From: CBDIHP01 sp965279195
Lineage (GTDB): Bacteria; Planctomycetota; Planctomycetia; Isosphaerales; Isosphaeraceae
Reading direction: 5' to 3'
DNA length: 64,000 nt
Assembly: GCA_965279195.1 (NCBI GenBank)
Contig: CBDIHP010000045.1
Coordinates: forward strand, 62,001 to 126,000
Shown: piece by piece, positions 18,995-27,894 of the stretch
Layout: every line of letters starts with the position of its first letter
Position numbering within the stretch: position 1 is the stretch's first letter
Translations under genes and position numbers: made by a program
Notes under the pieces: generated by a model
What the model was told of the DNA's origin: nothing
Database searches by the model: none
What the model saw: the letters and a program-made list of their open reading frames with translations, nothing else

Positions 18995-20161
18995 GTGAAC
19001 TGGGTTGACATGATCGTCGAGGCCGCCGCGACCGACACCGGCATGCGGCGCTCGAATAATCAAGACAGCCACACCATCGTCCGGGCATCGAATCCCGATG
19101 CCTGGAGGGCCCGCGGCCATATCTACATGGTCGCGGACGGGATGGGCGCCCATGCCGCGGGCGAACTCGCGAGCAAGCTCGCCGTCGACAATATCCCGCA
19201 CAACTACGCCAAGGTCCGCAACGTCGGCCACTCCGAGGCGATCACCAAGGCGTATCGCGAAGTCGCCTCGATCATCTTCCAGAAGGCGAGCGCCAACCGC
19301 GACTTCCAGGGTATGGGCACCACCTGCTCGACCCTGATCCTCCTCCCCGAGGGGGCGCTCATCGCCCACGTGGGGGACTCGCGGGTCTACCGCATCCGTG
19401 CCGGCCGGATCGATCAGCTCTCGTTCGACCACAGCCTCGTCTGGGAACTCGTCCGACGCAACCACCTGTCGCCCGATCAGGCCAACAAGGCCGTCCCCCG
19501 CAACGTCATCACCCGCAGCCTCGGGCCCGACCCCAACATCGAGGTCGACATCGAGGGGCCCCTCCCCACCGAGCCGGGCGACGTCTACCTTCTCTGTAGC
19601 GACGGGCTCTCCGGCCCGGTCACCGACCCCGAGCTGGGGGCGTTCGCCGAGAATTTCCACCCCAAGGATACCGGCCGGTACCTGATCCACCTGGCAAACC
19701 TCCGCGGCGGCCTGGACAACATCACCGTCGTCCTCGCCCGGCTCGGCCCCTGGATCGAGCCCGACACCGCGCCCGACGTCCCGAAGCTGCCCGACAATCA
19801 CGCCGAGTCCAACGGCAAGGCCAAGGGGGGGCTGCTCAAGGGGCTCTCGGGCCTGTTCGGCGGCAAGAAGCCCGCCCCGGCGCCGGTCGTGGAGCATCTC
19901 TACCGCTCCGCCGAATGCCCGATCTCGGCCGAATTGCTCGCGACCCTCGGAGAACTCGTGACCCGGGTCGAGGCCAACGCCCGCCAGCAGAACTGGCCGA
20001 TCGACTGGACCGTCCTCGAATCCTATCGGGCGTCGGCCTCGCAGAACCTGGCCGCGAACAAGTCCCGCTCGGCCCTCCGCGACCTCGGCGAGGCCATCGT
20101 GATCCTCGGGACGGGCGGTCGCCTCCAGAAGAAGGCGGGCGGCACCGCGACCGTCCGCTGA
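18995..20161 (+). CDS. PP2C-type serine/threonine protein phosphatase
   Basis: A 388-residue protein. The first 255 residues form a Stp/PrpC-like phosphatase with the metal-binding motifs RRSNNQDS, VADGMGAHAAGE, GTTCSTLIL, HVGDSRVYRI, CSDGLSG and DNITVVLAR. The remaining 130 residues form a helical extension of unknown role. It would remove phosphate from Ser/Thr residues, opposing kinases such as the one at 11.2-13.0 kb. I use the GTG at 18995 because of AAAGG 7 bases upstream. An ATG five codons later is the alternative. The next gene follows by 32 bases. Confidence 0.92.
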   Translation: MNWVDMIVEAAATDTGMRRSNNQDSHTIVRASNPDAWRARGHIYMVADGMGAHAAGELASKLAVDNIPHNYAKVRNVGHSEAITKAYREVASIIFQKASANRDFQGMGTTCSTLILLPEGALIAHVGDSRVYRIRAGRIDQLSFDHSLVWELVRRNHLSPDQANKAVPRNVITRSLGPDPNIEVDIEGPLPTEPGDVYLLCSDGLSGPVTDPELGAFAENFHPKDTGRYLIHLANLRGGLDNITVVLARLGPWIEPDTAPDVPKLPDNHAESNGKAKGGLLKGLSGLFGGKKPAPAPVVEHLYRSAECPISAELLATLGELVTRVEANARQQNWPIDWTVLESYRASASQNLAANKSRSALRDLGEAIVILGTGGRLQKKAGGTATVR

Positions 20162-20193
20162 TCCGAACACCGTCCCCGGTCCGGAACGCCGAC

Positions 20194-21372
20194 ATGCCCG
20201 ACCCCCGCCCGGAACGCCCGAGCCTCGCGACCCTCTGCGCCCGGCCCGCCGAGCCTGTCTCCAACGCCGCCCCCCCCCTCTCGCCGCCGATCGTCCTCAG
20301 CTCCGTCTTCCAGATGGAGAGCCTGGGCCGGATCGACGCCATCTACAGCGGCGAGTCCTCGGGCTACATCTACGCCCGCGACGGACACCCCAACGGCACC
20401 CAGTTCGCGAAGAAGGTCGCCGCGATCGAGGGGGCCGAGGCCGGGCTCGCCTGCGGGTCCGGCATGGCGGCCGAGGCGGCCATCCTCCTGACGCTCGTCT
20501 CCCAGGGGGACCACGTCGCCTACAGCGAAGGGCTCTACGGGCGGACCGCAGGGCTCATCGGCAAGGAACTCGCCCGGTTCGGCGTGACCTCGGCCACGTT
20601 CGACGCCACGAGGCCCGAGACCCTCCGGGCCGCCCTGCGCGACCGGACCCGGGTCGTCTTCACCGAGACGATCTCGAATCCGTTGATCCACGTCGCCGAC
20701 CTCCCCGGCCTGGCCGCCATCAGCCGCGAGGCGGGGGCCGACCTGGTCATCGACCACACCTTCGCCCCGACCCTCTGCCGGCCGCTTGAACTGGGCGCGA
20801 CCCTCGTCGTCCACTCGGCCACCAAGCTGATCGCCGGGCACAGCGACGTGACCTCGGGCGTGATCCTGGCCTCGGCCGGGATGATCAAGCGGATCACCCC
20901 GGTCGCCTCGACATTCGGGCTCACGGCGAACCCCTTCGACTGCTGGCTCGGTCTGCGAGGCGCCTCGACCCTGTCGCTACGCGCCGAGCGGACCTCGCAG
21001 AACGCCCTCGAACTCGCCCGACGGCTTCAGGCCCACCCGGCCGTGAAGGTCGTCCACTACCCCGGCCTGGAGTCGCATCTCGAGCACGCCCTGGCACGCA
21101 CAATGTTCCGGGGCGGGTTCGGGGCGATGATGAGCTTCGACCTCGGCCCGCGCGAGGCCGCCGACCGGTTCATCCAGCGGCTCGGGCACATCCCCTACGC
21201 CCCCAGCCTCGGCGACACCGGCACCACCCTGAGCCACCCAACCACGTCGAGCCACCGGTTCCTCACGCCCGACGAGTGGGCCACCCTCGGCATCGGCCCC
21301 GGCCTGATCCGCCTCTCCGTCGGCATCGAGGACGTCGAAGACCTCTGGGCCGACCTGGAATCCGCCCTGTAG
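20194..21372 (+). CDS. PLP-dependent Cys/Met metabolism transsulfuration-type enzyme
   Basis: A 392-residue fold-type I PLP enzyme of the cystathionine gamma-synthase/methionine gamma-lyase family. The Schiff-base lysine is K211 in VVHSATKLIAGHSD. Other landmarks are the cofactor-binding GSGMAAEA segment, the DHTFAPTLCRPLELGA aspartate region and the C-terminal RLSVGIEDVEDLWADLE. Family members carry out gamma-synthase, beta-lyase or gamma-lyase reactions on sulfur amino acids, and sequence alone does not tell which. The ATG at 20194 starts the conserved region; the open frame upstream overlaps the phosphatase gene and is not coding. Confidence 0.9.
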   Translation: MPDPRPERPSLATLCARPAEPVSNAAPPLSPPIVLSSVFQMESLGRIDAIYSGESSGYIYARDGHPNGTQFAKKVAAIEGAEAGLACGSGMAAEAAILLTLVSQGDHVAYSEGLYGRTAGLIGKELARFGVTSATFDATRPETLRAALRDRTRVVFTETISNPLIHVADLPGLAAISREAGADLVIDHTFAPTLCRPLELGATLVVHSATKLIAGHSDVTSGVILASAGMIKRITPVASTFGLTANPFDCWLGLRGASTLSLRAERTSQNALELARRLQAHPAVKVVHYPGLESHLEHALARTMFRGGFGAMMSFDLGPREAADRFIQRLGHIPYAPSLGDTGTTLSHPTTSSHRFLTPDEWATLGIGPGLIRLSVGIEDVEDLWADLESAL

Positions 21373-21484
21373 GGTGGGCATCGCCCACCACAACATTCGC
21401 CGGTTCAGGATCGTAGGGCCGACCCTCTGGATCGCGACTCGGGAATCGAGCCCGAGCCAATGGTGGGCGATGCCCACACTACAG
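21369..21484. repeat. REP-like inverted repeat between two converging genes
   Basis: Two near-identical arms, TAGGGTGGGCATCGCCCACC starting at 21370 and its imperfect reverse complement ending near 21484, enclose about 66 bases. Each arm is itself a short palindrome (GGTGGGC/GCCCACC). The left arm covers the stop of the PLP-enzyme gene and the right arm covers the stop of the pyrimidine phosphorylase gene. This form is typical of REP/BIME sequences mobilised by REP-associated tyrosine transposases, and the same structure can work as a bidirectional terminator. Confidence 0.7.
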
Positions 21485-22780
21485 ACGCTCGACGATCACC
21501 GGGGGCGGGGTGACGGGCGAGGTAGAAAATCTGTAGGAGTCCCGGATCATCGCCAGAGCGTCGTCGAGGCGGGATTCGTCGTTGACGAGCAGGGTGCAGA
21601 GGGGCTCGCCGGCCCGGACGGGGTCGCCGACCTTCTTGTGCAGCCAGACCCCCACGGCGGGGTCGATGATCGAATCGACCCGGGCGCGGCCGGCGCCCAG
21701 GAGCATTGTCGCCTGGCCGACGGGTCGCGCGGTGAGTTCCGAGACGTAGCCCGAGGCGGGCGCGGGGAGGTCGATCGTCCGGCGCGGCTGGGGCAGCTTG
21801 CGTGGGTCGTCGACCGAGGTCGGGTCGCCCCCCTGGGCCTCGACGAGCTTGCGGAAGGCCGCCAGGGCGGAACCGTCGGCGATTGTCTTGCGGCCGAGTT
21901 CGCGGGCCCCGTCGAGATCCCCGGCCTTGCCCGCCATCAGGATCATCTCGGCGGCCAGTTCGAGCGAGAGGTCCACGAGGTCGGCGGGCCCCTTGCCCTG
22001 GAGGCAGTGGATCGACTCCTCGACCTCGATTGCGTTGCCGACCGCACGGCCGAGCGGCTGGTCCATCCGGGTGATGAGGGCGGTCATCGTCTTGCCGAGC
22101 CCCCGGCCGATGGCGCACATGGCCTGGGCAAGCTTCCTCGAATCTTCGAGCCTTTCCATGAACGCGCCGTTGCCCGTCTTGACGTCGAGCACCAGCCCGT
22201 CGATCCCCTCGGCGAGCTTCTTGGACATGATCGAGGCCGAGATCAGCGGGATCGACTCGACCGTCGCCGTTGCGTCGCGCAAGGCGTAGAGGAACTTGTC
22301 CGCCGGGGCGATCTCGGCGGTCTGGCCGATCAGGACCATGCCGCAGGCGTTCAGGACCCGCTTGTACGAATCGAGGTCCAGGTTGACGTTGAAGCCGGGG
22401 ATGGCTTCGAGCTTGTCGAGCGTGCCACCCGTATGCCCCAGACCCCGACCCGAGACCATCGGCACGGGCACGCCCGCGGCGGCGGCGATCGGGGCGAGGA
22501 TCAGGGAGGTCTTGTCGCCGACTCCCCCGGTCGAGTGCTTGTCGACCTTCTTGCCGCGCGTGCCCGAGAGGTCGACCACGATGCCCGACTTCATCATGGC
22601 GTCGGTCAGCGCGGCCGTCTCCGCGTCATCCATCCCGCGCCAGAGGACGGCCATCAGGAGCGCCGACCACTGATAATCGGCCACCTCGCCCGAGGCGATC
22701 CCCCGGACCATGAACCCGATCTCGGCCGGGTCGAGGACATTGCCGTCTCGCTTCTTGCGGATGATGTCGACCGCTCGCAT
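21479..22780 (-). CDS. pdp: pyrimidine-nucleoside (thymidine) phosphorylase
   Basis: A 433-residue enzyme that splits pyrimidine nucleosides with phosphate to give the base and (deoxy)ribose-1-phosphate. The phosphate-binding KHSTGGVGDKTSLILAP and the family signature SGRGLGHTGGTLDKLE are intact. The length equals that of Bacillus Pdp and is slightly shorter than E. coli DeoA. ATG 22780 (MRAVDIIRKKRDG) is the conserved start; the longer open frame overlaps the upp end and is not used. It is the second gene of a salvage operon, 40 bases after upp. Confidence 0.94.
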   Translation of the reverse strand: MRAVDIIRKKRDGNVLDPAEIGFMVRGIASGEVADYQWSALLMAVLWRGMDDAETAALTDAMMKSGIVVDLSGTRGKKVDKHSTGGVGDKTSLILAPIAAAAGVPVPMVSGRGLGHTGGTLDKLEAIPGFNVNLDLDSYKRVLNACGMVLIGQTAEIAPADKFLYALRDATATVESIPLISASIMSKKLAEGIDGLVLDVKTGNGAFMERLEDSRKLAQAMCAIGRGLGKTMTALITRMDQPLGRAVGNAIEVEESIHCLQGKGPADLVDLSLELAAEMILMAGKAGDLDGARELGRKTIADGSALAAFRKLVEAQGGDPTSVDDPRKLPQPRRTIDLPAPASGYVSELTARPVGQATMLLGAGRARVDSIIDPAVGVWLHKKVGDPVRAGEPLCTLLVNDESRLDDALAMIRDSYRFSTSPVTPPPVIVERL

Positions 22781-22820
22781 CGTGGTCAGTCCCGTCGGAA
22801 GTGGAAGGATCGATTTCGAC

Positions 22821-23453
22821 TTATTCGTGGAAGGTCGCAAATTGGCGGTCGCCGGCGTCGCCGAGGCCGGGATGGATGAAACCGACCGAGTTGAGCTTCT
22901 CATCGATGGCCGCGACGTGGATCGGGATCCGCGGGAACGCCTTGCCCAGCCGCTCGATGCCCTCGGGGGCCGCGATCAGCGAGAGATACTTGAGCCGGGT
23001 GACCCCCGCTCGCCTCAGGACCTCGCAGGCGTGCACGGCCGAGCCGCCGGTCGCGAGCATCGGGTCGAGGACGAGTGCGAGGACGTCGTTCTGCTTCGAC
23101 GGGACCTTCGAGACGTATTCCTCGGGTTCCAGCGTCGTCTCGTCGCGCCTCAGGCCGAGGTGCCAGACCTGGGCCTCGGGGAGGAGATCGAGGACGCCAT
23201 CGCACATCCCCAGGCCGGCGCGGAGGATCGGGACGAGGGCGATCGTGTCCGCGAGGGTGTGGCCGTCGGTCTCGGCGAGGGGAGTGGTGACCCGGCTCGG
23301 CGTGGTCGCGAGATCGGACGTCGCTTCCTGCACGAGGAGCTGGGCGAGCGCCTTCACCAGGCGCCGGAACTCCGGCGGGGGCGTGGCGGACGAGCGGAGC
23401 TGGGCGACCTTGTGCAGGACGATCGGGTGCCGGGAAGGGTAGACGAGAGCCAC
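22821..23453 (-). CDS. upp: uracil phosphoribosyltransferase
   Basis: A 210-residue enzyme that makes UMP from uracil and PRPP. Motifs: HPIVLHKVAQLR at the N-terminus, PILRAGLGMCDGVL, the PRPP loop LVLDPMLATGGSAV, and the uracil-binding GFIHPGLGDAGDRQFAT near the C-terminus. I chose the GTG at 23453 because GGAGG lies 6 bases upstream and the resulting length and N-terminus match E. coli Upp. Longer open frames to 23564 or 23906 add sequence not found in the family. Together with the nucleoside phosphorylase it forms a pyrimidine salvage pair. Confidence 0.93.
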   Translation of the reverse strand: MALVYPSRHPIVLHKVAQLRSSATPPPEFRRLVKALAQLLVQEATSDLATTPSRVTTPLAETDGHTLADTIALVPILRAGLGMCDGVLDLLPEAQVWHLGLRRDETTLEPEEYVSKVPSKQNDVLALVLDPMLATGGSAVHACEVLRRAGVTRLKYLSLIAAPEGIERLGKAFPRIPIHVAAIDEKLNSVGFIHPGLGDAGDRQFATFHE

Positions 23454-23730
23454 GAGGGCCTCCCTCGACTCGTTCGTGGGTGGGCGAAATGTTCCGAAGC
23501 GGATCGTCGTGGAGAGGCGGCCGGGCTCCGCGTCGAGACCCGTCGGGGTGAGATGGTACACCACGGCCGCCGCTTCGGCACGCCCCCAAGGCAAAACGCG
23601 GGAACAAAGCCAATCGAAATCCGGGCGACTTCGCCTTGCGGGAGGGAGACGACATCCGTACAGTTCCGAGTGGAGTCGTCCGCGAAGGGTCATGCGGACG
23701 CGGCGTTCCAGGGCAGGGGACGGGCGATCG

Positions 23731-24693
23731 ATGCCGATACGGTTCACCGCGCTGGCCAGCGGCTCCCGGGGGAACTCGGCCCTGATCCGGGCCGGGGGGA
23801 TCGGCACGCTCATCGACCTTGGCCTCCCGCGCCGGGAGATGACGCTCCGGCTCGCCCAGGCCGGCTGCGACTGGCGGCAGATCGGCGCGGTGCTTCTGAC
23901 CCACACTCACGGCGACCACATCCAGAAATCGACCCTCCGCGACCTCGCGGATCGGGGGATTCCGCTCTACTGCCACGAGCGGCACCGGCTGGCGATGAAG
24001 TCGGAGCCTGCATTCCTGCAACTGGATGCGGCGGGCCTCGTCCGGCACTACGACCCCGACCGGGCGTTCCTGAGCCCGTCGGGCGTCCAGGTCGAGCCGA
24101 TCGAACTGAGCCACGACGGCGGCCCGACCTTCGGGTTCCGGGTCGAGGGCCGGGGGGCGCGAGGGGAAGCGGCCTCGTCGATCGGGTACGTGGCCGACTC
24201 CGGCACCTGGAACCGTGCGATCGCCGACGCCCTGACCGACGTCCACCTGCTCGGCGTCGAGTTCAACCACGACGTCGACCTCCAGCGCAAATCCGGCCGT
24301 CCCTGGCACCTGATCGCGCGGAATCTCGGCGATCGGGGGCACCTCTCGAACGATCAGGCGGCGGCGCTGGTGCGGACGGTCCTGGACCAGTCGGCCCTCG
24401 GGAGCTTGCGGGATGTGGTGCTGCTGCATCTCAGCGAGCATTGCAATGAACCGACGATCGCGTTGAAATCGGCGAGGGCGGCGGTCAAGGACTGCGGCAA
24501 GGGCGTGGCGGTCCACGCGGCCTCGCAGTATGTGGCATCGCCCGACCTCGTCCTCCGCAAGCCGGTCCGCTCGCGCCGCAAGGCGACGGCAGGATCCGGC
24601 CCCTACCTCGCCGGCTTCCCCTGGGAGACGCCCGGGCCGGCCGTCCCGACCCACCAGATCGAGCCTGAATGTGGCGGCCTATTTCGCGAGTGA
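23731..24693 (+). CDS. MBL-fold metallohydrolase, YycJ/WalJ-like
   Basis: A 320-residue metallo-beta-lactamase-fold protein. The first 200 residues match the WalJ/YycJ family: FTALASGSRGNSALI, the metal motif HTHGDH (58-63), and later GVEFNHD and HLSEHCNEP. Members are thought to be exonucleases in DNA repair or cell-wall coordination, but the substrate in this lineage is not established. The last 40 residues form a basic tail. ATG 23731 starts the domain. It overlaps the start of the next gene by 23 bases, so the two are co-transcribed. Confidence 0.9.
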   Translation: MPIRFTALASGSRGNSALIRAGGIGTLIDLGLPRREMTLRLAQAGCDWRQIGAVLLTHTHGDHIQKSTLRDLADRGIPLYCHERHRLAMKSEPAFLQLDAAGLVRHYDPDRAFLSPSGVQVEPIELSHDGGPTFGFRVEGRGARGEAASSIGYVADSGTWNRAIADALTDVHLLGVEFNHDVDLQRKSGRPWHLIARNLGDRGHLSNDQAAALVRTVLDQSALGSLRDVVLLHLSEHCNEPTIALKSARAAVKDCGKGVAVHAASQYVASPDLVLRKPVRSRRKATAGSGPYLAGFPWETPGPAVPTHQIEPECGGLFRE

Positions 24694-25378
24694 CGTTCAC
24701 CTCCGGCTCGACGCGCCCGAACGCTCGGCACGATTCGCCCGGTTCGTCCGCTCGCTCGGGCCCGACGACACCCTCACGATCGTCGGCGACCTGTGCGACT
24801 TCTGGTTCGCCTCACGGCAACTCCATCTCGGGATGGACGGTTGCGAGGGGCTCCGCGCGCTGGCCGATCACTCGCGAGGCGGAGGCCGGTTGACGATCCT
24901 GGCGGGGAACCACGATGCCCGGCTGATGCCGGAGTATGCGAAGTGGTTCGATGCTCGCCTGATCGACAACGATTGCACGGAAGTCGTGCACGGGCATCGA
25001 TTGTGGTTGGCCCACGGCCACCGACTCGGGGCACGTCCGTTCTGGAAAGAGGCGATGGAGAGCCGGGCCTTCGCGACGGCCTTCGGGAATTGCCCCGGAC
25101 CGATTGCGGCCTGGTTCGAGCGGCTGAACGACGGGGCGAATGACCGTGGCAGGCAATCCAGCGACCGGCGGCACCTGGACACGTATCGCCGACGCGCCGC
25201 CGAGCGTGCGGATGCCATCGACGCCGCCATCCTGGGCCACGTCCACCGGGTCGTCGAGGAGACGTTCCTCGGCCGGAAGCTCTTCGTGCTCGGCAACTGG
25301 CATCGGGGGACGAGCTACCTGCGGATCGATGAGGATGGACTCCGGCTGATTCGAGAGGATGCAGATCCGATGCTCTGA
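24671..25378 (+). CDS. LpxH-like UDP-2,3-diacylglucosamine diphosphatase / calcineurin-like phosphoesterase
   Basis: A 235-residue metallophosphoesterase. Motifs are ASDVHLR (D8 and H10), GDLCDFWF, LAGNHD, HGHRLWLAHGH and LGHVH, the full set for a dinuclear metal centre. The order and the FWF after GD resemble LpxH, which makes lipid X from UDP-diacylglucosamine in lipid A synthesis. GTG 24671 is the only start that keeps the SDVH strand at the N-terminus, and it lies inside the end of the MBL gene. The specific substrate is inferred from similarity, so a related phosphohydrolase is possible. Confidence 0.85.
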   Translation: MAAYFASDVHLRLDAPERSARFARFVRSLGPDDTLTIVGDLCDFWFASRQLHLGMDGCEGLRALADHSRGGGRLTILAGNHDARLMPEYAKWFDARLIDNDCTEVVHGHRLWLAHGHRLGARPFWKEAMESRAFATAFGNCPGPIAAWFERLNDGANDRGRQSSDRRHLDTYRRRAAERADAIDAAILGHVHRVVEETFLGRKLFVLGNWHRGTSYLRIDEDGLRLIREDADPML

Positions 25379-25590
25379 CCGGCGTCACGCCGACGCCCTC
25401 GCGTCCGAGCGGGTACGAAAATTGCTGTGGCCCGGATCGGCTTTCACGATCACACCGCGTATCGGATGGTCGGGTTGCGCGAGGAGATCTCTCCGCGCAA
25501 AATGTGCGAACTCTCCTTGCTCTGCGGGGGCATCCCTTGAATAATCCCTGGGACTTGATTCCAAGGCGATTAAGTGGGGAACGCCTCCGA

Positions 25591-25944
25591 ATGACCGTGG
25601 CGACGGGGCTGCTATCGCTGGTCGGTTTGTTGCTGGGGATCCTCCCGGGCTTCGGCGACCACGGCAGGCTCGATTCGACCGGTGGGTCCGCCGGCTGGCA
25701 ACGGGACTGGCGATTCAGCCACGCTCCGGCGCCCCAGCCCGCCCCCGACTGTCTTCCCGACGGGTCGTCGGACTCCTTCCTCGACGAGGAGGAGGATGAG
25801 GATTCGGCCTCCTGGCTGGTCGACCTGATCGCCCCGCCGGTCTCGCTCGAACGGATCAGTCTCGTTGCCTCCGCGACGTATCAATCTCCCGCCTCGCCCG
25901 GCCTCAGGGCGTTCCTCTCTCGCTCCTCCCCTCTCCGCTGCTGA
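25591..25944 (+). CDS. small membrane or exported protein of unknown function
   Basis: A 117-residue product that opens with a hydrophobic segment (MTVATGLLSLVGLLLGILPG). A proline-rich stretch and an acidic run (FLDEEEDEDS) follow. There is no recognisable domain. ATG 25591 has GGGGA about 11 bases upstream, and a 15-base hairpin follows the stop. It precedes sbtA, but it does not look like the PII-like SbtB partner. Coding status is moderately supported. Confidence 0.45.
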   Translation: MTVATGLLSLVGLLLGILPGFGDHGRLDSTGGSAGWQRDWRFSHAPAPQPAPDCLPDGSSDSFLDEEEDEDSASWLVDLIAPPVSLERISLVASATYQSPASPGLRAFLSRSSPLRC

Positions 25945-26251
25945 TCGTGCCTGAGAGGCGTGACCGCCGGGCTTCGCCCGGGTCGCGCTGAACTGTCGAC
26001 CCGGTCGGCCATCCCTCGCGATTCGGCCCGGCCGCGGACTCGACCCAGGGCCCGGCGCGCGTCGGCGCGTCTCCCGGGCCTCGTCGAAGCTGACGTGTTC
26101 GCCTCAGACCGGCTGGGCGGTCCCGACTCGGGATGCGCGGCCGGACCCATCACGAAACAGTTCCGGACCGATGCGGGCACCAGGAGCACTCGGGTTGATG
26201 CGCCTCCCGAAGCAGGGTGGCCACCCGACCTGGACCGGTGGGAGTTTGCTG
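25945..26251 (+). terminator. hairpin and 307-base leader before sbtA
   Basis: CCGGGC-TTC-GCCCGG at 25967-25981 is a perfect 6-bp stem without a T-run, probably ending the preceding small gene. The remaining gap up to the SbtA start carries no supported gene. GGAG at 26241-26244 is the ribosome-binding site for sbtA. Confidence 0.5.
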
Positions 26252-27502
26252 ATGTTCACGAATCTCTGGCTGGCGACCCCGACCCTGTTCGAGGAGTTCT
26301 GGGGGAACTTCAAGGGCAACCTGTTCAAGCCCTTGCTCCTGTTCTTCTACATGGGCTTCCTCGTGCCCATCCTCGGCGTGAAGCTCGACTTCCCCGCCGT
26401 GCTCTATCAGGGTCTCACGATCTACCTGCTCATCGCCATCGGATGGCATGGCGGCGAGGAACTCGCCAACCTCCAGCCGGGTTCGCTCGCCAGCGCATCG
26501 CAGTTCATGATGGTCGGCTTCCTGACCAACTTCTGCATCGGGATGCTCGCCTATGTCATCCTCCGCTCGGCGACCAAGCTCCGGCGGATCGACGCCGCGA
26601 CGGTCGCGGGCTATTACGGCTCGGACTCGGCCGGCACGTTCGTGACCTGCATGGGCGTGCTGATCGCCGCCCAGATCAAGTTCGCGGCGTTCATGCCCGT
26701 CATGCTGGCGGTGATGGAGATCCCGGGCTGCCTCGTCGCCCTGTACCTCGTCTCGCAGCTCCGCAACACCGGGATGGATGCCCTCGGCAACATGCCGGAC
26801 GAGCCCGGCTACCTGGGCCAGCCCGCCCCGTCCGTCCCCGTCTCGGACCACCACGGCGAGGACCTCGAGACATCCACAGTCATCCGTGCCAAGAAATTCG
26901 AGGCCACGATGGGCCTGGCCGAGGTCGAGAACGGCCATTCGGGCGAGCATTCGACCAAGAAGACCAAGACCTTCGACGCCAAGATGCTCCACGAAGTCTT
27001 CCTGAACCCCGGACTGTATCTTCTGTTCGGGGGGATCATCATCGGATACGTCGGCCGCTATCAGGGCCCCAAGGTGACGGCCGATGACGACAAGGTCTTC
27101 TCCGAACTCTTCCACGGCATCCTCTGCCTGTTCCTCCTGGAAATGGGCATGACGGCCTCGAAGAAGCTTAAGGACCTGAGGGCCGCCGGGTTCCCCTACA
27201 TCGCATTCGGCGTCCTGGCCCCCAGCGTCTTCGCCACGATCGGGATCCTGGTCGCGCACACGTTCGCGTATGCAACGAAGAACCATTTCGACCAGGGCAC
27301 GTATGTGATGTTCGCCGTGCTCTGCGGGTCGGCATCCTACATCGCCGTGCCGGCCGTCCAGCGGATGGCGATCCCCGAGGCGAGCCCGACCTTGCCCCTC
27401 GCCGCATCGCTCGGTTTGACGTTCTCGTTCAACGTCACAATCGGTATCCCGCTCTACATTTTGATCGCCAAGACCGTTTCCAATTGGTTCGGAATGTCGT
27501 AA
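26252..27502 (+). CDS. sbtA: sodium-dependent bicarbonate transporter, SbtA family
   Basis: A 416-residue polytopic membrane protein that imports bicarbonate with sodium. Diagnostic features are the N-terminal NFKGNLFKPLLLFFYMGFLVPIL, the GYYGSDSAGTFVTCMGVL helix and the matching second half (CGSASYIAVPAVQRMAIPEASP). A charged cytoplasmic loop of about 90 residues (residues 190-280) separates the two five-helix halves, as in cyanobacterial SbtA. ATG 26252 with GGAG upstream fits the family start. No sbtB is adjacent. Outside cyanobacteria the physiological role is less clear, for example carbon supply for carboxylases. Confidence 0.92.
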   Translation: MFTNLWLATPTLFEEFWGNFKGNLFKPLLLFFYMGFLVPILGVKLDFPAVLYQGLTIYLLIAIGWHGGEELANLQPGSLASASQFMMVGFLTNFCIGMLAYVILRSATKLRRIDAATVAGYYGSDSAGTFVTCMGVLIAAQIKFAAFMPVMLAVMEIPGCLVALYLVSQLRNTGMDALGNMPDEPGYLGQPAPSVPVSDHHGEDLETSTVIRAKKFEATMGLAEVENGHSGEHSTKKTKTFDAKMLHEVFLNPGLYLLFGGIIIGYVGRYQGPKVTADDDKVFSELFHGILCLFLLEMGMTASKKLKDLRAAGFPYIAFGVLAPSVFATIGILVAHTFAYATKNHFDQGTYVMFAVLCGSASYIAVPAVQRMAIPEASPTLPLAASLGLTFSFNVTIGIPLYILIAKTVSNWFGMS

Positions 27503-27512
27503 GCTACCTCCA

Positions 27513-27534
27513 CTTCGCGGGGCAACCCGCGAAG
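27513..27534 (+). terminator. terminator hairpin after sbtA
   Basis: CTTCGCGGG-GCAA-CCCGCGAAG is a perfect 9-bp stem with a 4-base loop that begins 11 bases after the sbtA stop. No T-run follows, as is common in GC-rich genomes. Confidence 0.7.
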
Positions 27535-27636
27535 CGAAACGAGCGGCCCGGAGATCCCGGTCCGTGGTTCGGCATCACGTCCCCGGGGGGGAAGACGTGC
27601 TGTCTGCTACGGGCCGGGATTCCCGGGCCGCGGTCG

Positions 27637-27794
27637 TTTCGAACATCTCCCAATGCCGCCCCCACGCGTGACGCGCGAGAACCCGTCGACGGGTCTCCCG
27701 ATCCGTCTATGTTCGCCCAAGGCGACGGATCGGGAGATCCGGATCGGTGGTTCCCATCGATCGAAGGCCGGGCGGCATCGGGGGATGCTCGCCC
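27637..27794. mobile_element. palindromic miniature element, copy 1
   Basis: About 158 bases with inverted ends: the right end at 27773-27794 reads CGGCATCGGGGGATGCTCGC, and the left end near 27640-27658 is its degenerate complement (GAACATCTCCCAATGCCG). The interior contains another inverted pair around GATCCGTC/GACGGATC. The same layout occurs at 30672-30829 and, more degenerate, at 40438-40591. It fills most of the 392-base gap between sbtA and the TPR gene and codes for nothing. Confidence 0.7.
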
Positions 27795-27894
27795 GGGTCA
27801 GAAGGCGGCATCAAGCCGCCGGCGCGGCCGGGCCGCATGTCAGGTGCGGTCGACGCCGGCCCGAATGACCGCGTCGCGGCGCACCCGAATCGGA

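Noticed and set aside
22821..23906. 361-residue version of uracil phosphoribosyltransferase
   Set aside because: The extra 151 residues match nothing in the family and cross the divergent MBL promoter region; GTG 23453 with GGAGG gives the normal size.
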